Source of the DNA: WHSW01 sp035296705 | GTDB taxonomy: Bacteria; Actinomycetota; Thermoleophilia; Solirubrobacterales; 70-9 | Length of the DNA stretch: 64,000 nt | Direction: 5' to 3' | Assembly (NCBI GenBank): GCA_035296705.1 | Contig: DATHAL010000061.1 | Location: forward strand, 32,545-96,544 | Program-made: the position numbers and the translations under genes | The notes under the pieces: model-generated | What the model was told of the DNA's origin: nothing | The model's input: only the letters and a program-made list of their open reading frames with translations | The model's database searches: none | Shown here: positions 7,213 to 14,387 of the stretch, piece by piece | Numbering within the stretch: position 1 is the first letter of the stretch | Layout of the letters: each line of letters opens with the position of its first letter

Positions 7213-9831
7213 TCAGCCCTCGAGCGCCCGCCGGATCGCCTCGCGGGCGGCCTCGAGCGCGGCGCCGAGCCTCTCCGGCTCGCGGCCGCCGGCCTGCGCG
7301 ACGTCGTCGCGGCCTCCCCCTCCGCCGCCGATCACGCCGGCGGCCTCGCGGATCACCTCGGACGCCGAGAGCCCACGCTCGACGGCGCTCTTCGTGAAGC
7401 TCGCGACCAGCGCGACCTTCCCATCGTCGGCGCCGCCGAGGACGACAGCGGCGTCGCCGAGCCGCGACTTGATCCGGTCGGCGAGGTCGAGAAGGGCGCG
7501 CTGGTCGCCGCTCGACTCGCTCGCGATCACCCGGATCCCGGCGATCTCCTCGCCGGCCCCACGGAGCCGCTCAGCCTCCTCGCCCGCCTCGCGGCGGCCG
7601 AGCTCGGCGACTTTCGCCTCGAGCTCCTCGAGCCGCTCCGCCGCGCGGCGCGCCGCCGCGAGCGTGTCTCGTCGGGAACCGAGCAGCGCCCCCGCCTCGG
7701 CGAGCTCGTCGCTTCGGCGCCGGTACCAATCGATCGCCGCCGGCCCGGTGAGCGCCTCGATCCGGCGGACGTTCGCCGCGCTCGAGCCCTCGGAGACGAT
7801 TGCGAAGATCCCCGCCTCGGCGGTGTTCGCCACATGGGTGCCGCCGCAGAGCTCGCGCGAGACGTCGTCGACCTCGATCACGCGCACCCACTCGCCGTAC
7901 TTCTCTCCGAACAGCGCCATCGCGCCCATCGCCTCAGCATCGGCGCGCCCCATGTGAAGAGCCCGAACCGGGCGGCTCGCCTTGATCCGGTCGTTGACCC
8001 GGTCCTCGATCTCGCGCACCTCGTCCGCGCTGAGCGGAGAGCCGTGGGTGAAGTCGAAGCGAAGCTTGTCGGGCCGGACCGCGGAGCCCGCCTGGCGGAC
8101 ATGCGTGCCGAGCTGCTCGCGCAGCGCGGCATGCAACAGGTGGGTCGCGGTGTGGTTTCGCATCGTTGCGTGGCGAAGCTCGTGGTCGACGCGCGCGGTC
8201 ACCGCCTGGCCCGCGTCGAGCGGCTCCGGCGCCGCGACCCGGATCACCTGGTCGTCGCCGACTCGGTACACGTCCTCGACCCCCGCCTCGCTCCCGTTCC
8301 AGCTCACGACCCCGGAGTCCGCGACCTGGCCGCCGCCCTCCGCGTAGAACGGGCTCTCCTCGAGCTTCACGAGGACGGAGCCGCCGTCGGGCAGCGGCCG
8401 CGCTGCCGCGACCGCCGTCTGCGCGGCAAGCCGCTCGTAGCCGACGAAGGTGCTCGGCGGCGCCTCGCTCACGAACTGGATCACGGCGTCGTGGCGGTCG
8501 TCGACCCACTGCTCGAAGCCACCGCGGGCCCGCGCCCGCTGGCGCTCCATCAGCGCCTCGAAGCCCTCGTCGTCCACCGCGAGGCCCTCGTCGGCGAGGA
8601 GCTCCTTGGTCAGGTCATAGGGGAAGCCGTAGGTGTCGTGGAGCTGGAAGGCGTCATCGGCGTCGATCCAGGAGGTGTTCTGCTCCTTCGCCTCGGCGAT
8701 CAGTCGAGCGAGCAACTCCGTGCCGCGCTCGAGCGTGCGGCCGAAGCTCTGCTCCTCGTCGCGGACCCAGCGCATCACGGTGTCGCGCTCGCCGGCGAGG
8801 TGCGGATAGACGCCGCCCAGCGTCTCGACCGCGCGCTCCGCGAACCGCTCGAGATAGGGCGGCTCCAGCCCCAGGACCCGGCCCTGCTGGATTGCGCGGC
8901 GCATGATCCGCCGCAGCACGTAGCCCCGGTCCTCGTTCGAGGGCACGACGCCGTCGGCGATCAGGTTGACGGTGCCGCGCGAGTGGTCGGCGATGATCCG
9001 CATCGCGCGCGTCGTCTTGAAGTCCTCGCCGTAGCTTCGCCCCGAGAGCTCCTCGGCGAGCTCGACCAGCGGCCGGAAGAGGTCGGTCTCGAACACCGAC
9101 GGGACGTCCTGGAGGACCGCCGCCATCCGCTCGAGCCCCATGCCGGTGTCGATGTTCTTCTTCGGCAGCGGTGTGAGCGAGCCATCCTCGCCGAGCTCAT
9201 AGGTCATGAAGACGTGGTTCCAGTACTCGAGGAAGCGATCCGTGTCGTCGCCCGGCCGGTCGTCCGAGCCGCCGAACTCCTCGCCGCGGTCGAGATACAT
9301 CTCCGAGCACGGTCCGCAGGGCCCGGTGGGCCCCGCCTGCCAGAAGTTCTCCTTGCGAGGCAACGGCACGATCCGCTCCTCCGGCACCCCCTGCGCCTTC
9401 CAGATCTCGATCGCCTCCGTGTCTGGGCCGAGCCCGAGCTCCTCGTCGCCCTTGAACACGGTCACCCAGATCCGCTCGGGGTCGAGTCCGAAGCCGTCGA
9501 GCGAGAGCTCCCAGCCCCAGGCGATGGACTCCTCCTTGAAGTAGTCACCGAAGCTCCAGTTGCCGAGCATTTCGAAGAAGGTCAGGTGGCGCTTGGTCTT
9601 GCCGACCTCCTCGATGTCCGGGGTGCGAAAGCAGCGCTGCACCGAGCAGATCCGCGACGAGGGCGGCTCCGCCTGACCGCGGAAGTAAGGCTTGAATGGC
9701 TGCATGCCAGCCACGGTGAGCAGCGTCGACGTGTCGTCGGGCGCCGGGATCAGCGACGCCGAGGGTTCGAGCACGTGCCCGCGCTCGGTGAAGAACGAGA
9801 GGTATGTGTCGCGGATCTCCTCGGATCGCAT
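7213..9831 (-). CDS. alaS: Alanyl-tRNA synthetase
   Basis: A full-length 872-residue AlaRS that charges tRNA-Ala. The N-terminal class II catalytic core shows FLEYWNHVFM and KKNIDTGMGLERMA. The editing domain has the HTATHLLHAAL zinc motif and the downstream CGGTHVANTAEAG motif. The C-terminal C-Ala region ends with the glycine run GVIGGGGGGRDDVAQAGG typical of the family. It heads the alaS-ruvX-mltG-aroE block, an order seen in actinobacteria. The gene upstream is divergent with 47 bases between starts, so its promoter must lie in or near that gap. Confidence 0.97.
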   Translation of the reverse strand: MRSEEIRDTYLSFFTERGHVLEPSASLIPAPDDTSTLLTVAGMQPFKPYFRGQAEPPSSRICSVQRCFRTPDIEEVGKTKRHLTFFEMLGNWSFGDYFKEESIAWGWELSLDGFGLDPERIWVTVFKGDEELGLGPDTEAIEIWKAQGVPEERIVPLPRKENFWQAGPTGPCGPCSEMYLDRGEEFGGSDDRPGDDTDRFLEYWNHVFMTYELGEDGSLTPLPKKNIDTGMGLERMAAVLQDVPSVFETDLFRPLVELAEELSGRSYGEDFKTTRAMRIIADHSRGTVNLIADGVVPSNEDRGYVLRRIMRRAIQQGRVLGLEPPYLERFAERAVETLGGVYPHLAGERDTVMRWVRDEEQSFGRTLERGTELLARLIAEAKEQNTSWIDADDAFQLHDTYGFPYDLTKELLADEGLAVDDEGFEALMERQRARARGGFEQWVDDRHDAVIQFVSEAPPSTFVGYERLAAQTAVAAARPLPDGGSVLVKLEESPFYAEGGGQVADSGVVSWNGSEAGVEDVYRVGDDQVIRVAAPEPLDAGQAVTARVDHELRHATMRNHTATHLLHAALREQLGTHVRQAGSAVRPDKLRFDFTHGSPLSADEVREIEDRVNDRIKASRPVRALHMGRADAEAMGAMALFGEKYGEWVRVIEVDDVSRELCGGTHVANTAEAGIFAIVSEGSSAANVRRIEALTGPAAIDWYRRRSDELAEAGALLGSRRDTLAAARRAAERLEELEAKVAELGRREAGEEAERLRGAGEEIAGIRVIASESSGDQRALLDLADRIKSRLGDAAVVLGGADDGKVALVASFTKSAVERGLSASEVIREAAGVIGGGGGGRDDVAQAGGREPERLGAALEAAREAIRRALEG

Positions 9832-9878
9832 CCCCGGCGCAGTCTAGGACCGGGCCGCCGCCGGTACGCTCAGATCGC

Positions 9879-11456
9879 GTGCCCACTCCGGCGAGTCCAG
9901 TCCTGTCCCCCGCGCAGCGCGAAACCCTTGCGCGCCGCGGCGAGGAGCGGACCGCCGCGCCGGGCGAGGTCCTGTTCCAGATCGGCGACCGGCGCTACCC
10001 GTTCATCGCCATCCTCGAGGGCGAGGCCGCGGTCAAGGACGCCGCCGGAAACGAGATCGTCCGGCACCGCGCCGGCGGCTTTCTCGGCGAGATGAGCCTG
10101 CTCACCGGCCAGACCGTCTACCTGGACGCCGTCGTCACCGAGCCGATGCGCTACATCGCCGTCGACCGCGAGGAGCTGAAATCGCTGCTCTTCGAGGACG
10201 AGCCGCTCGCGGACGTCCTCCTGAACGCGTTTATCAGCCGTCGTGAGGCGCTTCAGCAACGCGAGGGCGTCGGCTTCGAGGTGATCGGCCCGCGCTCCTC
10301 GCCGCAGACCCGCCACCTCGTCGACTACGCGCGCCGCGCGCGCCTGCCGCATGTGTGGCGCGACACCGTGCACGACTCCGATGCCGCCGCGCTGATCGCC
10401 GACCTCGAGCCGGGCGAGCTACCGCTCGTGCGTCTGCCCGGCGGGCCCGAGCTGCGCAATCCGACGGATGGGCAGCTGTGGCGCACGCTCGGGATCGGCC
10501 TCGAGCTGGGGCCGCGCGAGGAGGTCGACCTGGTGGTGATCGGCGGCGGTCCGGCCGGCCTCGGAGCCGCCGTCTACGGGGCCTCGGAGGGCCTCGACAC
10601 GCTGGTCGTCGACAGCACCGTGCTCGGCGGGCAGGCGGGGACCTCGCGGCGGATCGAGAACTACCTCGGCTTCCCGGGTGGGATCAGCGGCAGCGAGCTG
10701 ACGAGCCGCGCGATCGCCCAGGCGCGCAAGTTCGGCGCCCGCACCGCGGCTCCATATCGCGCGCTGGCGATCGAGCCCGGCAACGGGATGCACCGGATCG
10801 AGCTCGAGGAGGGGCGCGACATCATCGCGCGTGCGGTCCTGCTCGCGACCGGGGCGGATTACCGTCGGTTGCCGGTCGCCGCCCTCGACCGATACGAGGG
10901 GCTAACCGTCTTCTACGCCGCCGGCCCGCCCGAGGCGAGGCTCTGCGGCGGCTCGCGCGTCGGCGTCGTCGGCGGCGGCAACTCAGCCGGCCAGGCGGCC
11001 GTCTGGCTCGCGCGCGGGGGCGCGCTGGTAACCCTGCTTCACCGGCGCGCCGACCTGCGCGAGACGATGTCGGACTACCTGATCGCCGAGCTCGACCGCT
11101 ACGCGGTCGCCGTCCGCGACCGCAGCGAGATCGCCGAGCTCCGCGGCTCGGACGGAGAGCTCGAGGGCGTCACCCTGGACGACGGCTCCTCGCTCGCCCT
11201 CGGCTACCTGTTCTGCTTCCTGGGAGCCGAGCCGTGCACGGGATGGATCGGCGACGCCGTCGCGCGCGACGACCGCGGGTTCATCCTCACCGGCGCGCCG
11301 GCCGGGGCCGGCGACTTACTCGAGACCAGCGTCCCCGGCATCTACGCCGCCGGCGACGTTCGCGCCGGCTCGACCAAGCGCTGCGCAACCGCGGTCGGCG
11401 AGGGCGCCGCCGTCGTCCAGTTCGCCCACCGGCACCTGGCCAGCGTCCCCGCCTGA
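9879..11456 (+). CDS. Cyclic-nucleotide-binding / thioredoxin-reductase-like flavoprotein fusion
   Basis: A 525-residue three-part protein. Residues ~1-125 are a CRP-type cyclic-nucleotide-binding barrel (FLGEMSLLTGQ). Residues ~130-200 resemble a glutaredoxin/thioredoxin fold (GPRSSPQTRHLVDYAR) without a CxxC. The rest is a thioredoxin-reductase-like FAD/NAD domain with VVIGGGPAGLGAAVYGAS, GVVGGGNSAGQAAVWLA and GIYAAGDVRAGSTKR. Where thioredoxin reductase has its redox CxxC, this protein has FYAAGPPEARLC, so the disulfide centre is absent. GTG at 9879 was chosen because the earlier ATG overlaps the divergent alaS. Such fusions are known in actinobacteria; the physiological acceptor is not. 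Confidence 0.88.
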   Translation: MPTPASPVLSPAQRETLARRGEERTAAPGEVLFQIGDRRYPFIAILEGEAAVKDAAGNEIVRHRAGGFLGEMSLLTGQTVYLDAVVTEPMRYIAVDREELKSLLFEDEPLADVLLNAFISRREALQQREGVGFEVIGPRSSPQTRHLVDYARRARLPHVWRDTVHDSDAAALIADLEPGELPLVRLPGGPELRNPTDGQLWRTLGIGLELGPREEVDLVVIGGGPAGLGAAVYGASEGLDTLVVDSTVLGGQAGTSRRIENYLGFPGGISGSELTSRAIAQARKFGARTAAPYRALAIEPGNGMHRIELEEGRDIIARAVLLATGADYRRLPVAALDRYEGLTVFYAAGPPEARLCGGSRVGVVGGGNSAGQAAVWLARGGALVTLLHRRADLRETMSDYLIAELDRYAVAVRDRSEIAELRGSDGELEGVTLDDGSSLALGYLFCFLGAEPCTGWIGDAVARDDRGFILTGAPAGAGDLLETSVPGIYAAGDVRAGSTKRCATAVGEGAAVVQFAHRHLASVPA

Positions 11457-11472
11457 GCGCGGCGCGCGCTCA
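11454..11472. terminator. 8-bp hairpin joining two convergent stop codons
   Basis: TGAGCGCG-GCG-CGCGCTCA is a perfect 8-bp stem with a three-base loop. Its left end is the TGA of the flavoprotein gene and its right end is the reverse-complement stop of the opposing small gene. A bidirectional terminator is the natural reading, though no U-tract follows on either side. Confidence 0.5.
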
Positions 11473-11748
11473 GCGATGCTTGCGGATCGCCTCGATGAGG
11501 TCCCACTTGCCCATCTTCGAGCGTCCGGGGATCTCCTCGCGCTGAGCGATCTCGTAGAGCTGCTGGCGGTTTCTGTCCTCGAGCCGGTGGCCGGCGCTCC
11601 CGCCGCGCCTGCGACCGCGCGCCGCCTGCTTTCCGAGCTCGGAGCGCGTCCGCTTCGGCAGGTTCGCGATCGTCCGCTTGCTCCGCGCGGCCCCCTGCGC
11701 CTTCTTCACGTTGCTCTTCGCCGCCTGTCGCTGCTTGGTGGTCGCCAT
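11470..11748 (-). CDS. Small basic protein with Rho N-terminal-like domain
   Basis: The 92-residue product has a lysine- and arginine-rich N-terminal half (KQRQAAKSNVKKAQGAARSK) resembling a nucleic-acid-binding tail. The C-terminal RNRQQLYEIAQREEIPGRSK then MGKWDLIEAI resembles the helix-extension-helix of Rho_N/SAP-type domains, which bind RNA or DNA. Similar small proteins in actinobacteria are labelled Rho termination factor N-terminal domain or plasmid stabilisation protein. The start has a good GGAGG ribosome site, seen as cctcc on the plus strand. Nucleic-acid binding is inferred; the role is unknown. Confidence 0.7.
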   Translation of the reverse strand: MATTKQRQAAKSNVKKAQGAARSKRTIANLPKRTRSELGKQAARGRRRGGSAGHRLEDRNRQQLYEIAQREEIPGRSKMGKWDLIEAIRKHR

Positions 11749-11802
11749 GGGGCGTGCACCTCCTCGCGTCGCTTTCGAGGGTTGTGATACCCGGCTCGGC
11801 CG

Positions 11803-13248
11803 TCAGGCGATCGTCGCCCGGCCGACCACGAGCTCGCCGTCGAGCAGGCACGCCGTCTGACCCGGGGCGACGCCGTAGGCGGGCTCGGCAAGCTCGAGTT
11901 CGAGCTCATCGTGATCGCCCGCCGGAACGCCCTCGACCTCACAGCGCAGAGGCGCCGCGTGGTAGCGAAGCCGCACCCGGTCGACCCGTCCGCCGGGCCG
12001 GTGAAGCGTCGCGGCGCGCACGCGCACCCGACGGCGTGCGAGCTCCTCGCGGCTCCCGACCACGACCTCGTTCGAGGCCGCGTCCGTCCCGAGCACGTAG
12101 AGCGGCTCCGCCGCGGCGACGCCGAGGCCGCGGCGCTGGCCGACCGTGAACTGGTGGTGGCCGGAGTGCTCGCCGAGGCGCCGGCCGCGGCGGTCCACGA
12201 TCGCGCCGCGCCGGTCGCCAAGGTGGCCGTGACGCTCGAGAAAGGACCGCTTGCCCTCGCCCGCGAGGAAGCAGAGATCCTGGCTCTCGCGCTTCGTCGC
12301 GACGGACAGCCCGGCCTCGGCGGCGATCGCGCGCACCTCCGCCTTCGTCAGCTCGGCGAGCGGGAAGCGCAGCCGCGCGAGGGACTCGGACGCGAGCCCG
12401 GAGAGCATGTAGGTCTGGTCCTTGGCGGCGTCAGCGGCCGCCGCGAGCAGCGCGCCCTCGCCGTCGTCGGCGAGCCGCGCGTAGTGGCCGGTGACGAGCG
12501 CGCTCGTGCCGAGGCGCTCGCCGAGCGCCAGCATCGCGTCGATTCGCACCTCGCCATTGCAGATCACGCAGGGGTTCGGCGTCCGCCCAGCCCGGTACCC
12601 GTCGACGAAGCCGGCGACGACCTGGGCGCGGAACGCCTGCTCGAGGTCGAGGGTGAGGTGCGGGATGCCGAGCGAGTGCGCAAGATCGCGGGCGCCGAGC
12701 ACGGCGAGCGGCGAGCAGCAGCTCTTCGCCGCATCCGTGCGGCGATCCGACCAGAGCTTGAGCGTCACGCCGATCACCTCGGCGCCGCGCCGGCGCTCCA
12801 GCAGCGCCGCGACCGCCGAGTCGACGCCGCCGCTCATCGCGACCAGGACCCGCTCGCGCGATGACGGGGCTCCGGCGATGCGCTCGCCGGATCCCGCCAG
12901 AACCGAGAGCGCGCGCCCGAGCGCGTCGGCGGCGAGCTCGACCGCATGGCGACCCTCGGAGCCGACGCCGCCGAGCTCCTCGGCGATCCGCTCCGGGCCG
13001 ATTAGGGCGGCGTCCAGGATCGCGGCACCGTCGAGGAGCTCGGCGGCGGCAGCCGCCGCGGCCCGCGCGGTCGCGCATCCCTCGGCGTCGAAGCTGACGG
13101 CCGCGATACGCCCGGCGTCGGCGGCCAGCGAGACGCGCACGAGGTCGCCGCACGGTGCCCCGCCGGCGGCGCCGTCGTTCCCGTTCGCGAGCGGCGCCCC
13201 GCGCCGCGAGCCGTCGCTCAGGTAGTGCTCGATCGCGTTCGTGTCCAT
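11803..13248 (-). CDS. mnmA: tRNA 2-thiouridylase MnmA with N-terminal IscU/NifU-like domain
   Basis: MnmA thiolates U34 of Lys, Glu and Gln tRNAs. The MnmA part starts near residue 133 with the ATP PP-loop AMSGGVDSAVAALL, then PNPCVICNGEV (Cys227, Cys230) and ESQDLCFL (Cys326, matching the second catalytic Cys). Ahead of it, residues ~33-112 read like an IscU scaffold: CGDLVRVSL (Cys33), FDAEGCATARA (Cys58) and RHAVELAADAL. IscU has HCS at that last place; here it is His101-Ala102, so the third ligand cysteine is gone. At 481 residues it is about 120 longer than usual MnmA. Sulfur or cluster delivery in cis is an inference. Confidence 0.9.
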   Translation of the reverse strand: MDTNAIEHYLSDGSRRGAPLANGNDGAAGGAPCGDLVRVSLAADAGRIAAVSFDAEGCATARAAAAAAAELLDGAAILDAALIGPERIAEELGGVGSEGRHAVELAADALGRALSVLAGSGERIAGAPSSRERVLVAMSGGVDSAVAALLERRRGAEVIGVTLKLWSDRRTDAAKSCCSPLAVLGARDLAHSLGIPHLTLDLEQAFRAQVVAGFVDGYRAGRTPNPCVICNGEVRIDAMLALGERLGTSALVTGHYARLADDGEGALLAAAADAAKDQTYMLSGLASESLARLRFPLAELTKAEVRAIAAEAGLSVATKRESQDLCFLAGEGKRSFLERHGHLGDRRGAIVDRRGRRLGEHSGHHQFTVGQRRGLGVAAAEPLYVLGTDAASNEVVVGSREELARRRVRVRAATLHRPGGRVDRVRLRYHAAPLRCEVEGVPAGDHDELELELAEPAYGVAPGQTACLLDGELVVGRATIA

Positions 13249-13384
13249 GACCTGCGGGCCCGGTCGCCCGCCGAGAAGAACGGCCCCAGCTTGCCGTTAC
13301 CGCTCTGCCTGTGAACCTGAATGAACAGGTGGGTGCCTGCCGGCGCTACCCGCAGGGCGCTACCGAACGGTGGCTCCCAAGGCA

Positions 13385-13408
13385 ATTGTGTTGGCTCACA
13401 ATGTGAGC
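13385..13408. repeat. Two overlapping inverted repeats
   Basis: In the 250-base gap between mnmA and soxR, ATTGTG-N6-CACAAT (13385-13402) overlaps GCTCAC-AAT-GTGAGC (13394-13408). Both are perfect inverted repeats. The bases are AT-richer than their surroundings. They could be an operator or a hairpin upstream of mnmA, about 140 bases before its start. I see no convincing gene in this gap. Confidence 0.4.
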
Positions 13409-13499
13409 GGCTGGCGTACAAGCTCGAGCCTCCTAGAAAGGTACCAATGCCCCGCTTTCCGGCTGCTCGACTGCTCGACTTGAGCGATCTATGGTCTCG

Positions 13500-13949
13500 T
13501 CAGCGCGCCGGCTTGTCGCCGATCCAGTAGCGCGGCCCCGGACCCAGCCCCGCTGCGCGGTCGCCGGGATTGGCGAGCTTGCAGCGCTCGAGCGAGAGGC
13601 AGCCGCAGCCGATGCACTCCGTCAGGCCGAGCTTCAGCCGCTCGAGCTCGGCGATGCGCTCGTCGATCCGCGTCCTCCAGCCGCTCGAGAGCTGTTCCCA
13701 GTCACGCCGCCTGGGCACCCGGTCCGGCGGCAGCTTGTCGAGCTCGGCCTTGATCTCCTCGAGCGTCAGCCCCACCCGCTGCGCGAAGACGATGAACGCG
13801 ACGCGGCGCAGCACCGGCCTGCGGTACCGGCGGTGCCCCGAGCCGGCCCGCTCGGAGCTGATCAGGCCGCGGTCCTCGTAGAAGCGAAGTGCTGATGCGG
13901 CGACGCCGCTTCGCCTGGCCACCTCGCTGATGGTGATCAGCTCCGACAT
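13500..13949 (-). CDS. soxR: Redox-sensing MerR-family regulator SoxR
   Basis: A 149-residue SoxR. The MerR helix-turn-helix is at the N-terminus (ITISEVARRSGVAASALRFY), followed by the dimerisation helix and the [2Fe-2S] cysteine cluster CIGCGCLSLERC near residue 118, matching the C-x2-C-x-C-x5-C signature. SoxR activates target promoters when its cluster is oxidised by redox-cycling compounds. I chose the ATG starting MSELITISEVA; the seven extra upstream codons are not family-like. It is divergent from a DUF5519 gene, with a SoxR-type promoter between them. Confidence 0.93.
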   Translation of the reverse strand: MSELITISEVARRSGVAASALRFYEDRGLISSERAGSGHRRYRRPVLRRVAFIVFAQRVGLTLEEIKAELDKLPPDRVPRRRDWEQLSSGWRTRIDERIAELERLKLGLTECIGCGCLSLERCKLANPGDRAAGLGPGPRYWIGDKPAR

Positions 13950-13977
13950 CTGCGCAGCAGACAACCACATCTCGCCC

Positions 13978-14008
13978 TTGACTTCGAGCTCACTTGAACT
14001 TGTAGCTT
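13978..14008 (+). promoter_or_regulatory. Putative SoxR box in a 19-bp-spacer promoter
   Basis: TTGACT (13978-13983) and TAGCTT (14003-14008) are 19 bases apart, the long spacing typical of MerR/SoxR-activated promoters. Across the spacer lies TTCGAGCTCACTTGAA (13983-13998), an imperfect dyad that matches 11 of 16 positions of the enterobacterial SoxR site core CTCAAGTTAACTTGAG as I recall it. It points toward the gene at 14039, 31 bases ahead of its ATG, and lies between soxR and that gene. Confidence 0.6.
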
Positions 14009-14038
14009 GGAACGCATCGATTCTCGAGGAGGCATCAG

Positions 14039-14383
14039 ATGACCAGGACGCAGACGGCGAGCGAGCGGATCACCGAGGTGGTGACATCGTGGCCGGGCGT
14101 GACCGCCGGGCCCGGCAGGCGCGGCGAGTTCGCGTTCAAGGTCGGCCCGCGTGAGATCGGCCACCTGCACGGCGACCACGCCGCTCACTTCGGGTTCCCG
14201 AAGGAGGTCGGCCTGCGGCTGCGCGACGAGGGGCGGGTCGTTGATCACCCCGTCTTCCCCGGCAAGTCCGGCATCGGCGCCCGCCGAATCGCGACGGCCG
14301 AGGACGTGGACGACGTGATCGCGATCATGCGCCTCAACTACGAACGGATCACGGCCAGCAACGAGGGCCGCAAGGCCGCCTGA
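14039..14383 (+). CDS. DUF5519 luciferase-domain protein, probable SoxR target
   Basis: A 114-residue protein of the small family labelled luciferase domain or DUF5519. Features are TSWPGVTAGPGRRGEFAFKV, REIGHLHGDHAAHFGFPK and HPVFPGKSGIGARRI. The biochemical role is not established; it is not itself a light-emitting enzyme. A strong GAGGAGG ribosome site (14026-14032) precedes the ATG. Its promoter carries a SoxR-like operator, so induction by redox-active compounds is predicted. It ends five bases before the convergent aspS. Confidence 0.75.
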   Translation: MTRTQTASERITEVVTSWPGVTAGPGRRGEFAFKVGPREIGHLHGDHAAHFGFPKEVGLRLRDEGRVVDHPVFPGKSGIGARRIATAEDVDDVIAIMRLNYERITASNEGRKAA

Positions 14384-14387
14384 ACGG

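Noticed and set aside
7834..10095. 753-codon open frame on the plus strand across alaS
   Set aside because: It is the antisense shadow of alaS; the protein is compositionally biased and matches no family, while alaS has all class II and editing motifs.
13321..13530. 69-codon plus-strand frame in the mnmA-soxR gap
   Set aside because: No ribosome site at its first ATG and it runs into the antisense of soxR; not family-like.
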